Shown: positions 34,277 through 43,527, counted from the stretch's first letter. The stretch is 64,000 nt of DNA from Chryseobacterium oleae (GCF_900115055.1 NZ_FOVD01000001.1:434001-498000), one strand, 5' to 3'. The notes: generated by a model from the sequence alone, not told the origin. A program made the numbers and translations.

Positions 34277-35662
34277 TTATTTTATCCCGTATTTCTCTGA
34301 CTGGAAACTCAATTTCTTAAGTCCCTGCTGAATTTCGGGGGCATTCATAAATAGTTTCCACAAGAAACCTGTTCTGTAGTTTTCGATCATCGGAGCGATG
34401 GTTCCCTGGTCGATGGCTAAATATCTTGGTGTAAACCAGTTGTTATAATTCACTGAAGTTGCGTCATAAGGTCCTGCTGATCCTATGAATTCAGGTTTTT
34501 GTGTGTACAGGAATCTCAGGAAATCCATAGATTCTTTTGGAGTGTACGGAAAGCTGCTCAATGCGGCGGTTGGTGTGATTACTCCATTGTCGTTAGTTGG
34601 CATATGGGCGGTATAACCTGTGCTTCCGTCTTCATTTCTTGTGTATCCGGCTGTCAGTCCCCAGTAGTTTGGGCCGTAGCCTTTCCACTGTTTTGGATTT
34701 TCAACGCAGTATTTATAGTCGATCAGGACTTGATTTTTGTTTAAGTCAAAATAGTTTTTCACCAGTTTATCAGAAAGTCCGGTAGGATCCAGACCGATAT
34801 AGGAATATTGTGACCAGAAAAGCGGTCCGCCGTATTCTTCTGCATAATTGTGTTTTACGTACAGGGGAAGTTCGTATTTTGTTTTGTCTGAAAGATAGTT
34901 ACCATTTCTCGCCCAGCCCTTGTAATAGGTTTCCGCATCTATGGGATGCGTTGGTGATGAAGCCGCTAAGATGTAAGTGATCAAACATTCATTGTAACCT
35001 TCCAAAGGAAAATTCATTTCCCATTGGTATTCCGGTGACCAGTGCCAGTAGAGTACTTTTTCCCCTCCTTTTGTATACCAGTTCCATTGAATTCCTTTCC
35101 AAAGCTCGTCGCATTTTGCAGCAAGGGCTTTTTCTTCAGCATTTCCATTTTTAAAATATTCGCGGACCATCAGGATTCCTGAAGTAAGGAATGCTGTCTC
35201 CACAAGATCTCCGCCATTATCTTTTTTCCCGAAAGGAACTGTTTTTCCTGTTTCACCATTGATCCAATGAGACCAGGCGCCTTTATGACGGTCTGCTTTT
35301 GCCAGAAAATCCATCATATGACTCAGTCTTTTTACAGCTTCTTTTCTTGGAACAAATCCTCTTTCCACTCCTACCAAAAGAGTTGCCAATCCGAATCCTG
35401 ATCCGCCTGTTGTGATGACGTGTTTATCATTGTCAGGATAGATATCGTCTTCGTGGTAACGCTCTCTTCCCAGCATAGATTTCGGTTCGGCATAATCCCA
35501 GAAATACTTCAGGGCATCTTTCTGCACTCTGTCCATGAGCTGCTCATTGGTAATATTGCTTTTTACAGCTTTAGTTTGAGCAGTTTCAGTATTTTTGATC
35601 TGAGCATTTTTGCAGGAAAACAGTAAGGATACTGTAAGAATAGAAATAAGACCTAACTTCAT
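34277..35662 (-). CDS. Glucoamylase-like/GH144-type lipoprotein (putative endo-beta-1,2-glucanase)
   Basis: A 461-aa lipoprotein (lipobox LLFSC, Cys at 17). The domain starting ITNEQLMDRVQKDALKYFWDYAEP and containing ERYHEDD, TGGSGFGLATLLVGVERGF, GNGDLVETAFL-like segments, EMNFPLEGYNECLITYILAASSPTHP and GPLFWSQYSYIGLDP is that of the glycoamylase-like family (Pfam PF10091). The well-studied members of that fold are endo-beta-1,2-glucanases of GH144. Acidic residues that could be catalytic are frequent, but I cannot assign the catalytic set. It lies directly after the SusC/SusD pair, which fits a beta-glucan locus. Confidence 0.8.
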   Translation of the reverse strand: MKLGLISILTVSLLFSCKNAQIKNTETAQTKAVKSNITNEQLMDRVQKDALKYFWDYAEPKSMLGRERYHEDDIYPDNDKHVITTGGSGFGLATLLVGVERGFVPRKEAVKRLSHMMDFLAKADRHKGAWSHWINGETGKTVPFGKKDNGGDLVETAFLTSGILMVREYFKNGNAEEKALAAKCDELWKGIQWNWYTKGGEKVLYWHWSPEYQWEMNFPLEGYNECLITYILAASSPTHPIDAETYYKGWARNGNYLSDKTKYELPLYVKHNYAEEYGGPLFWSQYSYIGLDPTGLSDKLVKNYFDLNKNQVLIDYKYCVENPKQWKGYGPNYWGLTAGYTRNEDGSTGYTAHMPTNDNGVITPTAALSSFPYTPKESMDFLRFLYTQKPEFIGSAGPYDATSVNYNNWFTPRYLAIDQGTIAPMIENYRTGFLWKLFMNAPEIQQGLKKLSFQSEKYGIK

Positions 35663-35697
35663 AAGATATACATTTTCATATGGATAATAAAAAAACA

Positions 35698-35715
35698 GCC
35701 AAAGTAAACTTTGGC
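35698..35715 (-). terminator. Terminator between SusD and the GH144-like gene
   Basis: A perfect 8-bp stem (GCCAAAGT / ACTTTGGC) with a 2-base loop, followed on the minus strand by TGTTTTTTT, 20 bases after the SusD stop. It may attenuate, not end, the operon. Confidence 0.75.
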
Positions 35716-35734
35716 CATTTTATAATATATTAGA

Positions 35735-37153
35735 TTAATAACCAGGATTTTGCGTGAAAGCTCCGTGGCTTTGGTCCATTGCATCTAAAGGAATAGGGAA
35801 CACTTCATTCTTCCCTGCCTTAAATCCGTAAGGAGCAAGTACAGTAGCTGCCTGACCTGTTCTTACCAGGTCAACAAATCTGTCACCTTCAAGAGCTAAT
35901 TCCACTCTTCTTTCGTGCCATATTGCTGTACGCAATGCAGTCTGAGTAGTAGCGGTTGTTGGTAAAAGATCAGCTCTGTCTCTCACTTTATCCAGATTTA
36001 ATTTTGCGGTAGAGGTATTTCCTAATTCATTGGCTGCCTCTGCATTGATCAAAAGGATTTCAGCGAAACGCAGTATTCTGATGTTCTGGATAGATCCATA
36101 TCCGCAAGCACTGTTATTCAATGCTTTCGGAACATATACTTTCTGGTTGTAAGTTGTTACAGAGTTGGCATCTCCCATAGCAATCAGGTCTCCTTCCGGT
36201 GTCGTTTCTCCGTTTCTAAGGATCGTTAGTTCTTTTCTGATATCGCCTGCTTCAAATGCATTTTCAAGTGCATTGGAAGGTGTGAAAAAGCCCCATCCAA
36301 ACTGATCTCTTACTCCCTGAACTTCCGCATACTGACTTCCTTTATATGGCGGTTCGCATCCGCAGTTCACTTCAAAAACAGATTCTTTACCGAACTCTCC
36401 TGCCGGTCTGAATAAGTGGTTAAAGTCAGGATCTAAATCATACCCCATTCCAATCAACTGGTTAGAAGTATCATATGCCTTCTGCCAGTCTTTTTTATAA
36501 AGGTATACTTTAGAAAGTAAACCCAATGCAGCTCCCTTCGTCACTCTTCCAAGGTCTGAAGCAGGATAGGTCTGAGGTAAAACTTCTGCTGCTGCCGTAA
36601 GGTCAGCAATGATGAAATTGTACACTTCTTCCACTGAGTTTCTCGGTTTATCGTAAACAGCCTCCACTTTATCATAAATGGGAACACCACCATAAATTCT
36701 TACTAAATTGAAATAGAAGTAAGCTCTTAGCATTCTGGATTCAGCGATCAGTCTGTTCTTTAAAGTAGTATCCATGTCGATTGCAGGAACATTGGTAATC
36801 ACCTGATTCGTCCTGTTCACAGCCTGCCACTGCCCGATCCAGTATCCTCTTACTCCTTCGTCACTCACTGTATAGGTGAAATTATCATATACATTAATGA
36901 AAGAGGAATCTCCCGGGTTAGAACCTTTTACCACATCGTCTGCCGGAACCCCGAAAACGAATTGGTAAGGAAAAGCCGAGTTCTCCCAGCTTCTCAGAAA
37001 ACTATAGATAGCACTGGTAGCTTGTAAAGCATCTTCCTGGGTCTTGAAAAATGATGCAGCCTCTGTCTGACCTTCCTGCTTTATGTCTAAATAATCGTCT
37101 TTACAGCTTAGTACAAGCGAAAATAAAGCGACTGATAAAAATATCTTTTTCAT
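35735..37153 (-). CDS. SusD/RagB-family nutrient-binding lipoprotein
   Basis: A 472-aa outer-membrane lipoprotein (LVLSC lipobox, Cys at 17) that caps the SusC channel and binds oligosaccharide. Family features are visible: YLDIKQEGQT at the mature start, SFLRSWEN, YWIGQWQAVNRTNQVI, the helical TPR-like region with SRMLRAYFYFNLVRIYGGVPIYD, then KGAALGLLSKVYLYKKDWQKAYDTS, and a C-terminal RRVELALEGDRFVDLVR. Slightly shorter than many SusD proteins. It lies 13 bp after SusC, in the standard SusC-SusD order. Confidence 0.95.
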   Translation of the reverse strand: MKKIFLSVALFSLVLSCKDDYLDIKQEGQTEAASFFKTQEDALQATSAIYSFLRSWENSAFPYQFVFGVPADDVVKGSNPGDSSFINVYDNFTYTVSDEGVRGYWIGQWQAVNRTNQVITNVPAIDMDTTLKNRLIAESRMLRAYFYFNLVRIYGGVPIYDKVEAVYDKPRNSVEEVYNFIIADLTAAAEVLPQTYPASDLGRVTKGAALGLLSKVYLYKKDWQKAYDTSNQLIGMGYDLDPDFNHLFRPAGEFGKESVFEVNCGCEPPYKGSQYAEVQGVRDQFGWGFFTPSNALENAFEAGDIRKELTILRNGETTPEGDLIAMGDANSVTTYNQKVYVPKALNNSACGYGSIQNIRILRFAEILLINAEAANELGNTSTAKLNLDKVRDRADLLPTTATTQTALRTAIWHERRVELALEGDRFVDLVRTGQAATVLAPYGFKAGKNEVFPIPLDAMDQSHGAFTQNPGY

Positions 37154-37166
37154 AACTCTTTCTTAA

Positions 37167-39989
37167 TTAAAATGTTAAGTTCATACCGATAGTGTAGATC
37201 GCTGAAATCGGATAAATGTTATTATCAACACCCATCTGCACTCTGTCTGTATTCAAAATTTCAGGTGAGAATCCATTGTATTTGAAGCTTGTCCAAGGAT
37301 TCTGAGCACTTACATACAATCTTAATTTAGTAATAGACATCGCATTGGCAAATGATTTAGGTAAATTATAACCTACCTGGATATTTCTGATTCTGATGTA
37401 GCTTCCATCTTCTACGTAGAAACTGTTAGGTAAGATAATCGACTGGTCATTGGTAGCCATCGGATAAGCATTTGAGGTACCTGCACCATGCCATCTGTTA
37501 TTATAGAAATCCAGATCCCAGCTTTCATTTCCGTAACGTTGCTCTCTGTTGAAATTGTAGATTTTGTTTCCAAATACACCCTGGAAGTCGATTGCAAAAT
37601 CAAAATCATATACATTCAGATTAATACCAAATCCATAAGTTCCTTTTGGAATAGGGCTTCCCAGGAAAGTTTTGTCTCTCGCATCAATCACTCCGTTTCC
37701 GTCGATATCTGCAAATCTAAATCCACCCGGAGTTGCTCCATTCTGTGTAGGTGCGCCTGCCACTTCCGAAGCATTCTGGAAAACACCTTCCACCTGATAT
37801 CCGTAGTAAGAACCTACAGACTGTCCTTCCTGTAACCTGATGATTGAATTACCATATAAGCTCGCTCCTGTCTGTAAATAAGACCCGTTAAATACGGAAG
37901 TAATTCTATTTTTCAGGGTGGTCATGTTACCATAAACACCAAGTTTTACATTCTCGCTAAGATTAGCATCATAGTTAACTGAAAATTCAAATCCTTTGTT
38001 GTTAAAAGAATAGGCATTGGTAATGTAATTGTTCCAGTTACCCGCACCGGAAACAGTTCCCTGTACAATACCATAAACCACATCTTTAGTATCTTTGTCA
38101 AAATACGTAGCGTCAACTTTCAGTTTATTATTGAACAAAGCCATTTCCAATCCGAAATCTCTACCGGTTGTCGTTTCCCAACCAATATTCGGATCTATAA
38201 TTTTATCAATGGTTTGTGCCGGTGCGCCATTTTCTCCATAGTAAGCCCCTTCAATGATTTTTGTTGTATTAAGCGTGTACGCTCTCTGTACATCCGGGTT
38301 TCCTAATTTACCCCAGCTTGCTCTCAGCTTTAAAAGGCTGAAAACATTCTGCTCGCTCATGAAATTTTCTTTTGAAATCACCCATCCTGCGCTTATAGCT
38401 GGAAATACACGATATCTGTCATTCGAAGAATACTTAGAGGTTCCGTCTCTACGAATAGAGGCATTCACTAAATATTTCCCTCCATAATCATAATTCAGCC
38501 TTCCGAAAAATGATTCAATTCTGTCCTGATATGGAATAACATTTCTTTCTCCTTCTTCAAAACTGGTTATAAAAATATCAGTTCCGTTAGATATCCCCAA
38601 TGAAGAATTACTTCCATCATACTTCACATTTAATGCTTCTGCATAAGTCTGAGCATAAGAATTTCTTGTTCTGGAGAAACCTGCTAACAATTCTATGTTA
38701 TGTTTTCCTAAACTTTTCTTCCAGCTCAATGTATTGTCCCAAATGTAATTTCTGGTTCTGGAGTCTCTTGTTATTAGTTTAGTCGGCTTTTGGTCTGCTG
38801 AAGGAAAATAACCAAACGTCGGCGTATATTCATACTTGCTCGAATTAATATTATCAGAGCTATAGCTTACTCTTAAGGTAAAATCTTTCAGGAATTTATA
38901 TTCCCCCCAGATGTTATTCAACAGCCTTTCATCTCTCATCTGAGATCTGAATAAATCCATTTTCGCTCTTGAATTGGGCACTTTAGCCAATGTGAAATAC
39001 TGATAGTCTCCTGTAGCCGGATTCATCACATCATAAAGTGGCGGTGATGAATAAGCATCAAGCAAAGTATTCAACACGTTATCTGTACGCATTTTTGAAA
39101 ACGTGAAATTGTTTCCAATGGTGATATTATCGGTCACTTTATAACTAAGATTCACTTTAGTCGTAAATCTGTTGAAACCACTTCCTGAATTGATTCCTCG
39201 TCCTGCAGCCAGGTTTCCTTCGTCCTGAAGATTTCCTACACTTAAGTAATAGTTCAGCTTTCCAAGATTTCCGGATGCAGAAATATCATTGGAATTAATG
39301 ATGCTCGTTCTGAAAATTTCTTTGAACCAATCTTTATCTGCCGGATAAGCAGACCTGTTTAAGAAGGTAGGATTGTTTACTTTATCATTGATTAATTTCT
39401 CATTATACAGTTCTACATATTGATCTGCATTAACCATTTTAGGAATATTGGTCACTGTCTTTATCCCTAAGTACGAGTTAAAGTTAAAAACAGGTTTCTT
39501 TCCTTTTCCGGTTTTCGTTTTAATAATCACAGCTCCGTTAGAGGCTCTTGCACCATAGATCGCTAAACTTGAAGGATCTTTCAGAACACTCATGGATTCA
39601 ATATCCTGAGGGCTTAAGAAAGAGATATCATCAGTGATCATTCCGTCTACGATAAAAACCGTTTTACCTGTCAGAGAGCTTACCCCTCTGATATCTACTC
39701 TTGGCGAACCTCCCGGCGCACCTGAATTTAAAACCTGCACCCCGGATAACCTTCCCTGAATAGAACTGATTGGGTTAGCGTTAGGTCTGTTGGCCAGGTC
39801 TTTGGCAGAAACTACCCCGATACTTCCGGTAACATTTTCTTTTTTCTGAGATCCATATCCTATCAGAACTACTTCCTCGATCTTCTGCTCTTTGGCAGTA
39901 GTATCTTTGGGAGCAGTCTGCGCATTGACGTTCATACCGAAGTATAAAACAGCAATGAGACATGAATACTTTAAATCACGTTGTTTCAT
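37167..39989 (-). CDS. SusC/RagA-family TonB-dependent outer-membrane transporter
   Basis: I chose the ATG at 39987-39989 (MKQRDLKY, 940 aa); the frame extends to a TTG at 40016. A signal peptide (to NVNAQ) is followed almost at once by the TonB-box-like EEVVLIGYGSQKK, the plug domain (SSIQGRLSGVQVLNSGAPGGSPRVDIRGVSSL, VFIVDGM, SPQDIESMSVLKDPSSLAIYGARASNGAVIIKTK) and a long beta-barrel ending IYTIGMNLTF. It lacks the N-terminal carboxypeptidase-D-like domain seen in many SusC proteins, which explains its moderate length. It imports an oligosaccharide with the SusD partner encoded 13 bp downstream. Confidence 0.96.
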   Translation of the reverse strand: MKQRDLKYSCLIAVLYFGMNVNAQTAPKDTTAKEQKIEEVVLIGYGSQKKENVTGSIGVVSAKDLANRPNANPISSIQGRLSGVQVLNSGAPGGSPRVDIRGVSSLTGKTVFIVDGMITDDISFLSPQDIESMSVLKDPSSLAIYGARASNGAVIIKTKTGKGKKPVFNFNSYLGIKTVTNIPKMVNADQYVELYNEKLINDKVNNPTFLNRSAYPADKDWFKEIFRTSIINSNDISASGNLGKLNYYLSVGNLQDEGNLAAGRGINSGSGFNRFTTKVNLSYKVTDNITIGNNFTFSKMRTDNVLNTLLDAYSSPPLYDVMNPATGDYQYFTLAKVPNSRAKMDLFRSQMRDERLLNNIWGEYKFLKDFTLRVSYSSDNINSSKYEYTPTFGYFPSADQKPTKLITRDSRTRNYIWDNTLSWKKSLGKHNIELLAGFSRTRNSYAQTYAEALNVKYDGSNSSLGISNGTDIFITSFEEGERNVIPYQDRIESFFGRLNYDYGGKYLVNASIRRDGTSKYSSNDRYRVFPAISAGWVISKENFMSEQNVFSLLKLRASWGKLGNPDVQRAYTLNTTKIIEGAYYGENGAPAQTIDKIIDPNIGWETTTGRDFGLEMALFNNKLKVDATYFDKDTKDVVYGIVQGTVSGAGNWNNYITNAYSFNNKGFEFSVNYDANLSENVKLGVYGNMTTLKNRITSVFNGSYLQTGASLYGNSIIRLQEGQSVGSYYGYQVEGVFQNASEVAGAPTQNGATPGGFRFADIDGNGVIDARDKTFLGSPIPKGTYGFGINLNVYDFDFAIDFQGVFGNKIYNFNREQRYGNESWDLDFYNNRWHGAGTSNAYPMATNDQSIILPNSFYVEDGSYIRIRNIQVGYNLPKSFANAMSITKLRLYVSAQNPWTSFKYNGFSPEILNTDRVQMGVDNNIYPISAIYTIGMNLTF

Positions 39990-40074
39990 ATAGTTCAATT
40001 TTATTCGTACAATCAAATTTTAATTAATGTCCTTCTTGGTGGAGTTATTTAAATTCTCAAAAAAAGACATTAGT

Positions 40075-40082
40075 CAAAAATA
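40075..40082 (-). promoter_or_regulatory. -7 element for the susC operon
   Basis: On the minus strand this reads TATTTTTG (TAnnTTTG), about 85 bases upstream of the susC start. No -33 box is visible at normal spacing. The long leader would leave room for translational control. Confidence 0.4.
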
Positions 40083-40275
40083 GAAAAAAAAACGAACATT
40101 GTTAACATATCTTAAAAATTTAAAAAAAACAAACAAATATTAAACAGAAGGTCACATAATACGTATTTAGCGAGATTAAATTGCATTATAAGTTTGAATT
40201 TATGATAAAATAACCAATTAAAATTATTACATTTTTAGCAGAAAATTCACCAAATACGCAACAGGAATTTAATAT

Positions 40276-40306
40276 TTTGTTAATACGGGAATAGTATTTA
40301 CCTTTG
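40276..40306 (+). promoter_or_regulatory. Promoter of the DUF4197 gene (TTTG-N19-TAnnTTTG)
   Basis: TTTG at 40276-40279 and TACCTTTG at 40299-40306 are separated by 19 bases, an ideal Bacteroidota housekeeping promoter. The start codon is 32 bases downstream. Confidence 0.8.
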
Positions 40307-40338
40307 GCGCAATATTTGAGAAAATAAGAAAAAGATCA

Positions 40339-41010
40339 ATGAAAAAATACATCATAACGGCAGCTTTGTTAATCGGAACCGGAACACTGGTTTTAACAAC
40401 GGTACAATCCTGCCAAACCATGGCTACCACAGACCTGGGTCTATCGATCATTAAAAAACTTTTACTGAACGGTATTGATAAAGGAATGGGGATTTACAGC
40501 AATAAAGAAGCCTTCCTTCAAAACAATATGGTGGACAAAGCACTTCCAAAAGAGCTTAGAGACATCAACTCCACCCTTGAAAAGATCGCTCCGTCCTTAG
40601 TGGCTAAAGAGAGAGATTTTATCGCTCAGGCAGCGGCTTACACGGTTAATCTTTCAAAACCGATTCTGCAGGATGCCGTTAATAGTCTGAACGCACAGGA
40701 TGTCACAAGAATCATCCAGGGCACAACGGCAACACAGATCTTAAAGGAAAAAACTTCTCAGCAGCTTATAGCAGCCATCGCTCCTAAAGTGGATGAGAAA
40801 CTGAACGAATATGGCATTGCAAAAACCATCAATACCGCTCTTTCCGGGAACAATCTTCTGGGAAGCCTTCTTGGAGGAAGCAGCAGCAATGTAAACACCG
40901 GAGGATTGAGCAAACTGGCCTCAGAACAATTGGTCAACGGACTGTTCAATATCATTGAAGATTACGAACATCAGAATTCAAAAGCCCTACTTGGGCCTCT
41001 TGGAAAATAG
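40339..41010 (+). CDS. DUF4197-family lipoprotein
   Basis: A 223-aa envelope protein with a lipoprotein-like signal (TVQSC, Cys at about 25) and a helical DUF4197 domain: a repeated pattern of IKKLLLNGIDKGMG, LPKELRDINSTLEKI, FIAQAAAYTVNLSKPILQDAVNSLNAQDVTRIIQG and QILKEKTSQQLIAAIAPKVDEKL. A Ser/Gly/Asn-rich linker (LGGSSSNVNTGG) precedes the last helix, ending GLFNIIEDYEHQN. The function of DUF4197 is not known. It has the best promoter in the window and lies 41 bp before a DUF493 gene, so they are probably cotranscribed. Confidence 0.8.
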   Translation: MKKYIITAALLIGTGTLVLTTVQSCQTMATTDLGLSIIKKLLLNGIDKGMGIYSNKEAFLQNNMVDKALPKELRDINSTLEKIAPSLVAKERDFIAQAAAYTVNLSKPILQDAVNSLNAQDVTRIIQGTTATQILKEKTSQQLIAAIAPKVDEKLNEYGIAKTINTALSGNNLLGSLLGGSSSNVNTGGLSKLASEQLVNGLFNIIEDYEHQNSKALLGPLGK

Positions 41011-41050
41011 AAAAAATTTCGCTATATTTATATATAATTTAACAAGGCAG

Positions 41051-41356
41051 ATGGACATATTACAAGGAAACCAACACGCAAACCAGGAGGATTTTTACAG
41101 TTCTCTAAAGGAAAAACTGGAAGGTCACCATGACTTTCCGGAAGATTATTTATTTAAATTTATCATTCCTACAGACCAGGCGAAACTTACAGAAATTTAC
41201 AAAGTTTTCGATGGTATTAAATTTACATTAGGAAACCGCGAAAGCAAAAACGGAAAGTACACAGCCTGCAACATCAACGCGTTCGTTCTGGATGCAGATC
41301 AGGTAGTGAATATTTATAAAGACGTCGCTAAAATAGAAGGCGTTATTCTATTGTAG
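41051..41356 (+). CDS. DUF493-family protein (YbeD-like)
   Basis: I chose the ATG at 41051 (MDILQGNQHANQ, 101 aa); the open frame extends upstream to 40955 but there it overlaps the DUF4197 gene. The family core is visible as FPEDYLFKFIIP, then GKYTACNINAFVLDADQVVNIYKDVAKIEGVILL. This ferredoxin-like fold resembles ACT regulatory domains; YbeD has been suggested to be allosteric, but function is unproven. A strong bidirectional terminator follows. Confidence 0.82.
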   Translation: MDILQGNQHANQEDFYSSLKEKLEGHHDFPEDYLFKFIIPTDQAKLTEIYKVFDGIKFTLGNRESKNGKYTACNINAFVLDADQVVNIYKDVAKIEGVILL

Positions 41357-41362
41357 AAAATA

Positions 41363-41388
41363 AAAAAGTCAGCTTCCGCTGACTTTTT
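41363..41388. terminator. Bidirectional terminator between DUF493 and ArsC-like genes
   Basis: A perfect 11-bp stem (AAAAAGTCAGC / GCTGACTTTTT) with loop TTCC and T-runs in both directions, between convergent genes. Confidence 0.93.
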
Positions 41389-41397
41389 TTATGCTTA

Positions 41398-41748
41398 TTA
41401 TTTTTCAATAAAGAATTTCACATTTTCAATAGGTCTTCCCAGCATGGCCACAGATCCTTTGATCAGGATAGGTCTTTGGATCAGGGAAGGATTTTCAGAC
41501 AGGATTTTAATCCATTCTTCTTCAGAATAATTTTTGTCGGCATACTGTTCCGTATACAGCTTATCTGTTTTGCGGATCATATGAAACACGCTCTGATTCA
41601 GCTTTTTCAATACTGTTTTGATCTCCAGGACACTCAATGGATCTTCTATGATGTTGATGATCTCAAAAGGCACCCCATTCTCGTCCAGATACTCCAGAAC
41701 AGCATTGGATTTCGAGCAACTTCCGTTATGTAAAACCTTAACCATCAT
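41398..41748 (-). CDS. ArsC/Spx-like thioredoxin-fold reductase
   Basis: I chose the ATG at 41746-41748 (MMVKVLHNGSCSKS, 117 aa); a second ATG follows directly and the frame also extends to a TTG at 41784. The active-site Cys11 lies in HNGSCSKSNAVLEYL, a CXXS-type site like that of glutaredoxin-linked ArsC and the related YffB. The rest follows the ArsC fold (PFEIINIIEDP, LIQRPILIKGSVAMLGRP). Arsenate reduction is known for some relatives, but no ars operon is here, so a general thiol role is as likely. Confidence 0.8.
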   Translation of the reverse strand: MMVKVLHNGSCSKSNAVLEYLDENGVPFEIINIIEDPLSVLEIKTVLKKLNQSVFHMIRKTDKLYTEQYADKNYSEEEWIKILSENPSLIQRPILIKGSVAMLGRPIENVKFFIEK

Positions 41749-41834
41749 ATTATAATCATTTAAAAAATTAAACTTTCTTCTCAAATTTAGGAAGAAATGA
41801 CTGGAAAGCCGTCTTAAATTCTGATAAAAATTTG

Positions 41835-42449
41835 TTAAAACAGACCATTCAGCTCTGCTTCGATCTTTTCAAGGATAAATCCGAAATCTTCAGGCTTTTC
41901 CACGAAATCAAGATCATCTACCTCAATCACAAGAAGCTTCCCTTCTGTATAATCTGAGATCCATTTTTCGTATTTCTGGTTCAGTTTGGAAAGGTATTCG
42001 ATACTGATAGATGCTTCGTATTCTCTTCCTCTTTTGTAAATCTTTTTCACAAGGTTCGGAACATCAGATTTTAAATAAATTAAAAGATCCGGTGCAGAAA
42101 CAAATGATTTCATCAGGCCGAAAACAGAGATATAATTTTTGAAATCCCTGTCCGAAAGAAGTTTCATATCGTTCAGGTTTTCTGCGAAAATATGGGCATC
42201 TTCATAGATGGTACGGTCCTGAATAATATTTTTCCCACTTTCTCTGATTTCCTTTACCTGGCGGAATCTGCTTCCTAAAAAGTAAATCTGCAGGGCAAAG
42301 CTCCATTTGCTCATGTCCGCATAAAAATCTTCCAGATAAGGGTTATGGTCTACATCTTCAAACTGTGCATCCCATCCGTAATGCTTGGCAAGCATCGTGG
42401 TCAAAGTGGTTTTTCCTGCTCCAATATTTCCTGTAACTGCAATATGCAT
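41835..42449 (-). CDS. Deoxynucleoside kinase (dNK family)
   Basis: A 204-aa cytosolic kinase that phosphorylates deoxynucleosides in nucleotide salvage. The P-loop GNIGAGKTT is at 7-15, the family DRTIYED (Asp78, Arg79) at about 78-84, and the lid-like KRGREYEASISIEYLSKLNQKYEKW near 145-170. This is the deoxyadenosine/deoxyguanosine/thymidine kinase fold, but the substrate cannot be fixed from sequence alone. It starts 29 bp after the stop of the secreted protein at 42479, so they may share a transcript. Confidence 0.87.
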   Translation of the reverse strand: MHIAVTGNIGAGKTTLTTMLAKHYGWDAQFEDVDHNPYLEDFYADMSKWSFALQIYFLGSRFRQVKEIRESGKNIIQDRTIYEDAHIFAENLNDMKLLSDRDFKNYISVFGLMKSFVSAPDLLIYLKSDVPNLVKKIYKRGREYEASISIEYLSKLNQKYEKWISDYTEGKLLVIEVDDLDFVEKPEDFGFILEKIEAELNGLF

Positions 42450-42478
42450 TCTTCTAAGTATTTTTTTAATTTATTTGA

Positions 42479-43441
42479 CTAAACTCCCGTGGCCTGAACT
42501 TCGGAAGTATCTTCTATCAGCTTCTGCAAAGTACGGTCTGCAGCTTTTTCTTCAGATTCCTTCTTCTCGTCAGTTTTTGTTCCTTCTTCCCCAGTCGGTT
42601 TTTCAGATGATAGTTCTGTGACTGGTGTCGAAGTCGGCTTGGTTTCTGGTTCCGTCTGCAGCTTAGTTTCCTTTATTTTTTCTAAGTTGTAAAGATAGAG
42701 TTTGTTGGCTTTGATTTCAAAATAAGAAAGGATGTTTTTATCCACAATTTGTGCGTCCTTATCTTCAAAAATCTTCACCATTCCTTTTTCGGGATCGTAT
42801 TTCAAAATAGAGTTGTCTGCAACGACCAAAATAACATCATTCTCCCTTCTGAAACGTTTTCCGTTTTCTAATGGTGCTTCGAAGAGTTTTTCAAACTTCA
42901 GCGAGAAGACCCTGATATGTTTCCTTGTTAAAATATAGACTTTCGTTTCAAAGACCAGCAGATCCATCATATCATCAAAACTGACGTCAAAAGGATAGGA
43001 ATTGATGGTGGTATCGTTCCTGAAATTATACTGGATAAGACGCTTTGTGCTGTCATCCAGAAGCCAGAGCTGCTGAAGATCTTCTGCATAAGCCATTCTG
43101 ATAAATCCGAATTTTTGCTTGAAATCAACCTTTTGAATCTCATTCATATTCTGATCCACAAACTTCATCTCCTGGGCATTTTCTGAAAATAAGGCCAGAC
43201 TCAAAGGATTCTGTACCGACTGTACTTTGTAAGGAACCGTAAGCATCATTTTCCCGAGCTGTTTTCCCAGAGAATCATATTTCGTAAAGCTGAAATCTTT
43301 GTTTTTGTAGATGTACAGGTTTCCGTAATCGTCTGCCAGCATATCTTTGGCTTCCTTCAGTTTCAGGGTGTCTAAAGGAAGGGCCTTCTGCGCATTTACT
43401 GTACAGAAAAAGAAGATGAATATGATATAAAGTAGTCTCAA
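42479..43441 (-). CDS. Secreted protein with beta-propeller-like body and charged tail
   Basis: A 320-aa protein with a signal peptide (to VNAQ). The body has repeated Tyr/Asp/Leu strands (LADDYGNLYIYKNKDFSFTKYD, LQQLWLLDDSTKRLIQYNF, FETKVYILTRKHIRVFSLKFE, ENDVILVVADNSILKYDPE) reminiscent of an incomplete beta-propeller. After about residue 250 there is a long low-complexity tail of Lys, Glu, Thr and Pro, probably disordered. I do not recognise a family. Such tails often act as linkers or anchors in the envelope. Confidence 0.65.
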   Translation of the reverse strand: MRLLYIIFIFFFCTVNAQKALPLDTLKLKEAKDMLADDYGNLYIYKNKDFSFTKYDSLGKQLGKMMLTVPYKVQSVQNPLSLALFSENAQEMKFVDQNMNEIQKVDFKQKFGFIRMAYAEDLQQLWLLDDSTKRLIQYNFRNDTTINSYPFDVSFDDMMDLLVFETKVYILTRKHIRVFSLKFEKLFEAPLENGKRFRRENDVILVVADNSILKYDPEKGMVKIFEDKDAQIVDKNILSYFEIKANKLYLYNLEKIKETKLQTEPETKPTSTPVTELSSEKPTGEEGTKTDEKKESEEKAADRTLQKLIEDTSEVQATGV

Positions 43442-43527
43442 AATCTATTTTGGCAAAGATAACTTTCCTGTGCGGAACGTCAGCAATTTACATCCTTTTA
43501 TTTGAATTTTAAACAATAAACTTTTTT

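Noticed and set aside
37488..37835. 115-codon plus-strand frame inside susC
   Set aside because: Antisense to the SusC barrel; no supporting signal.
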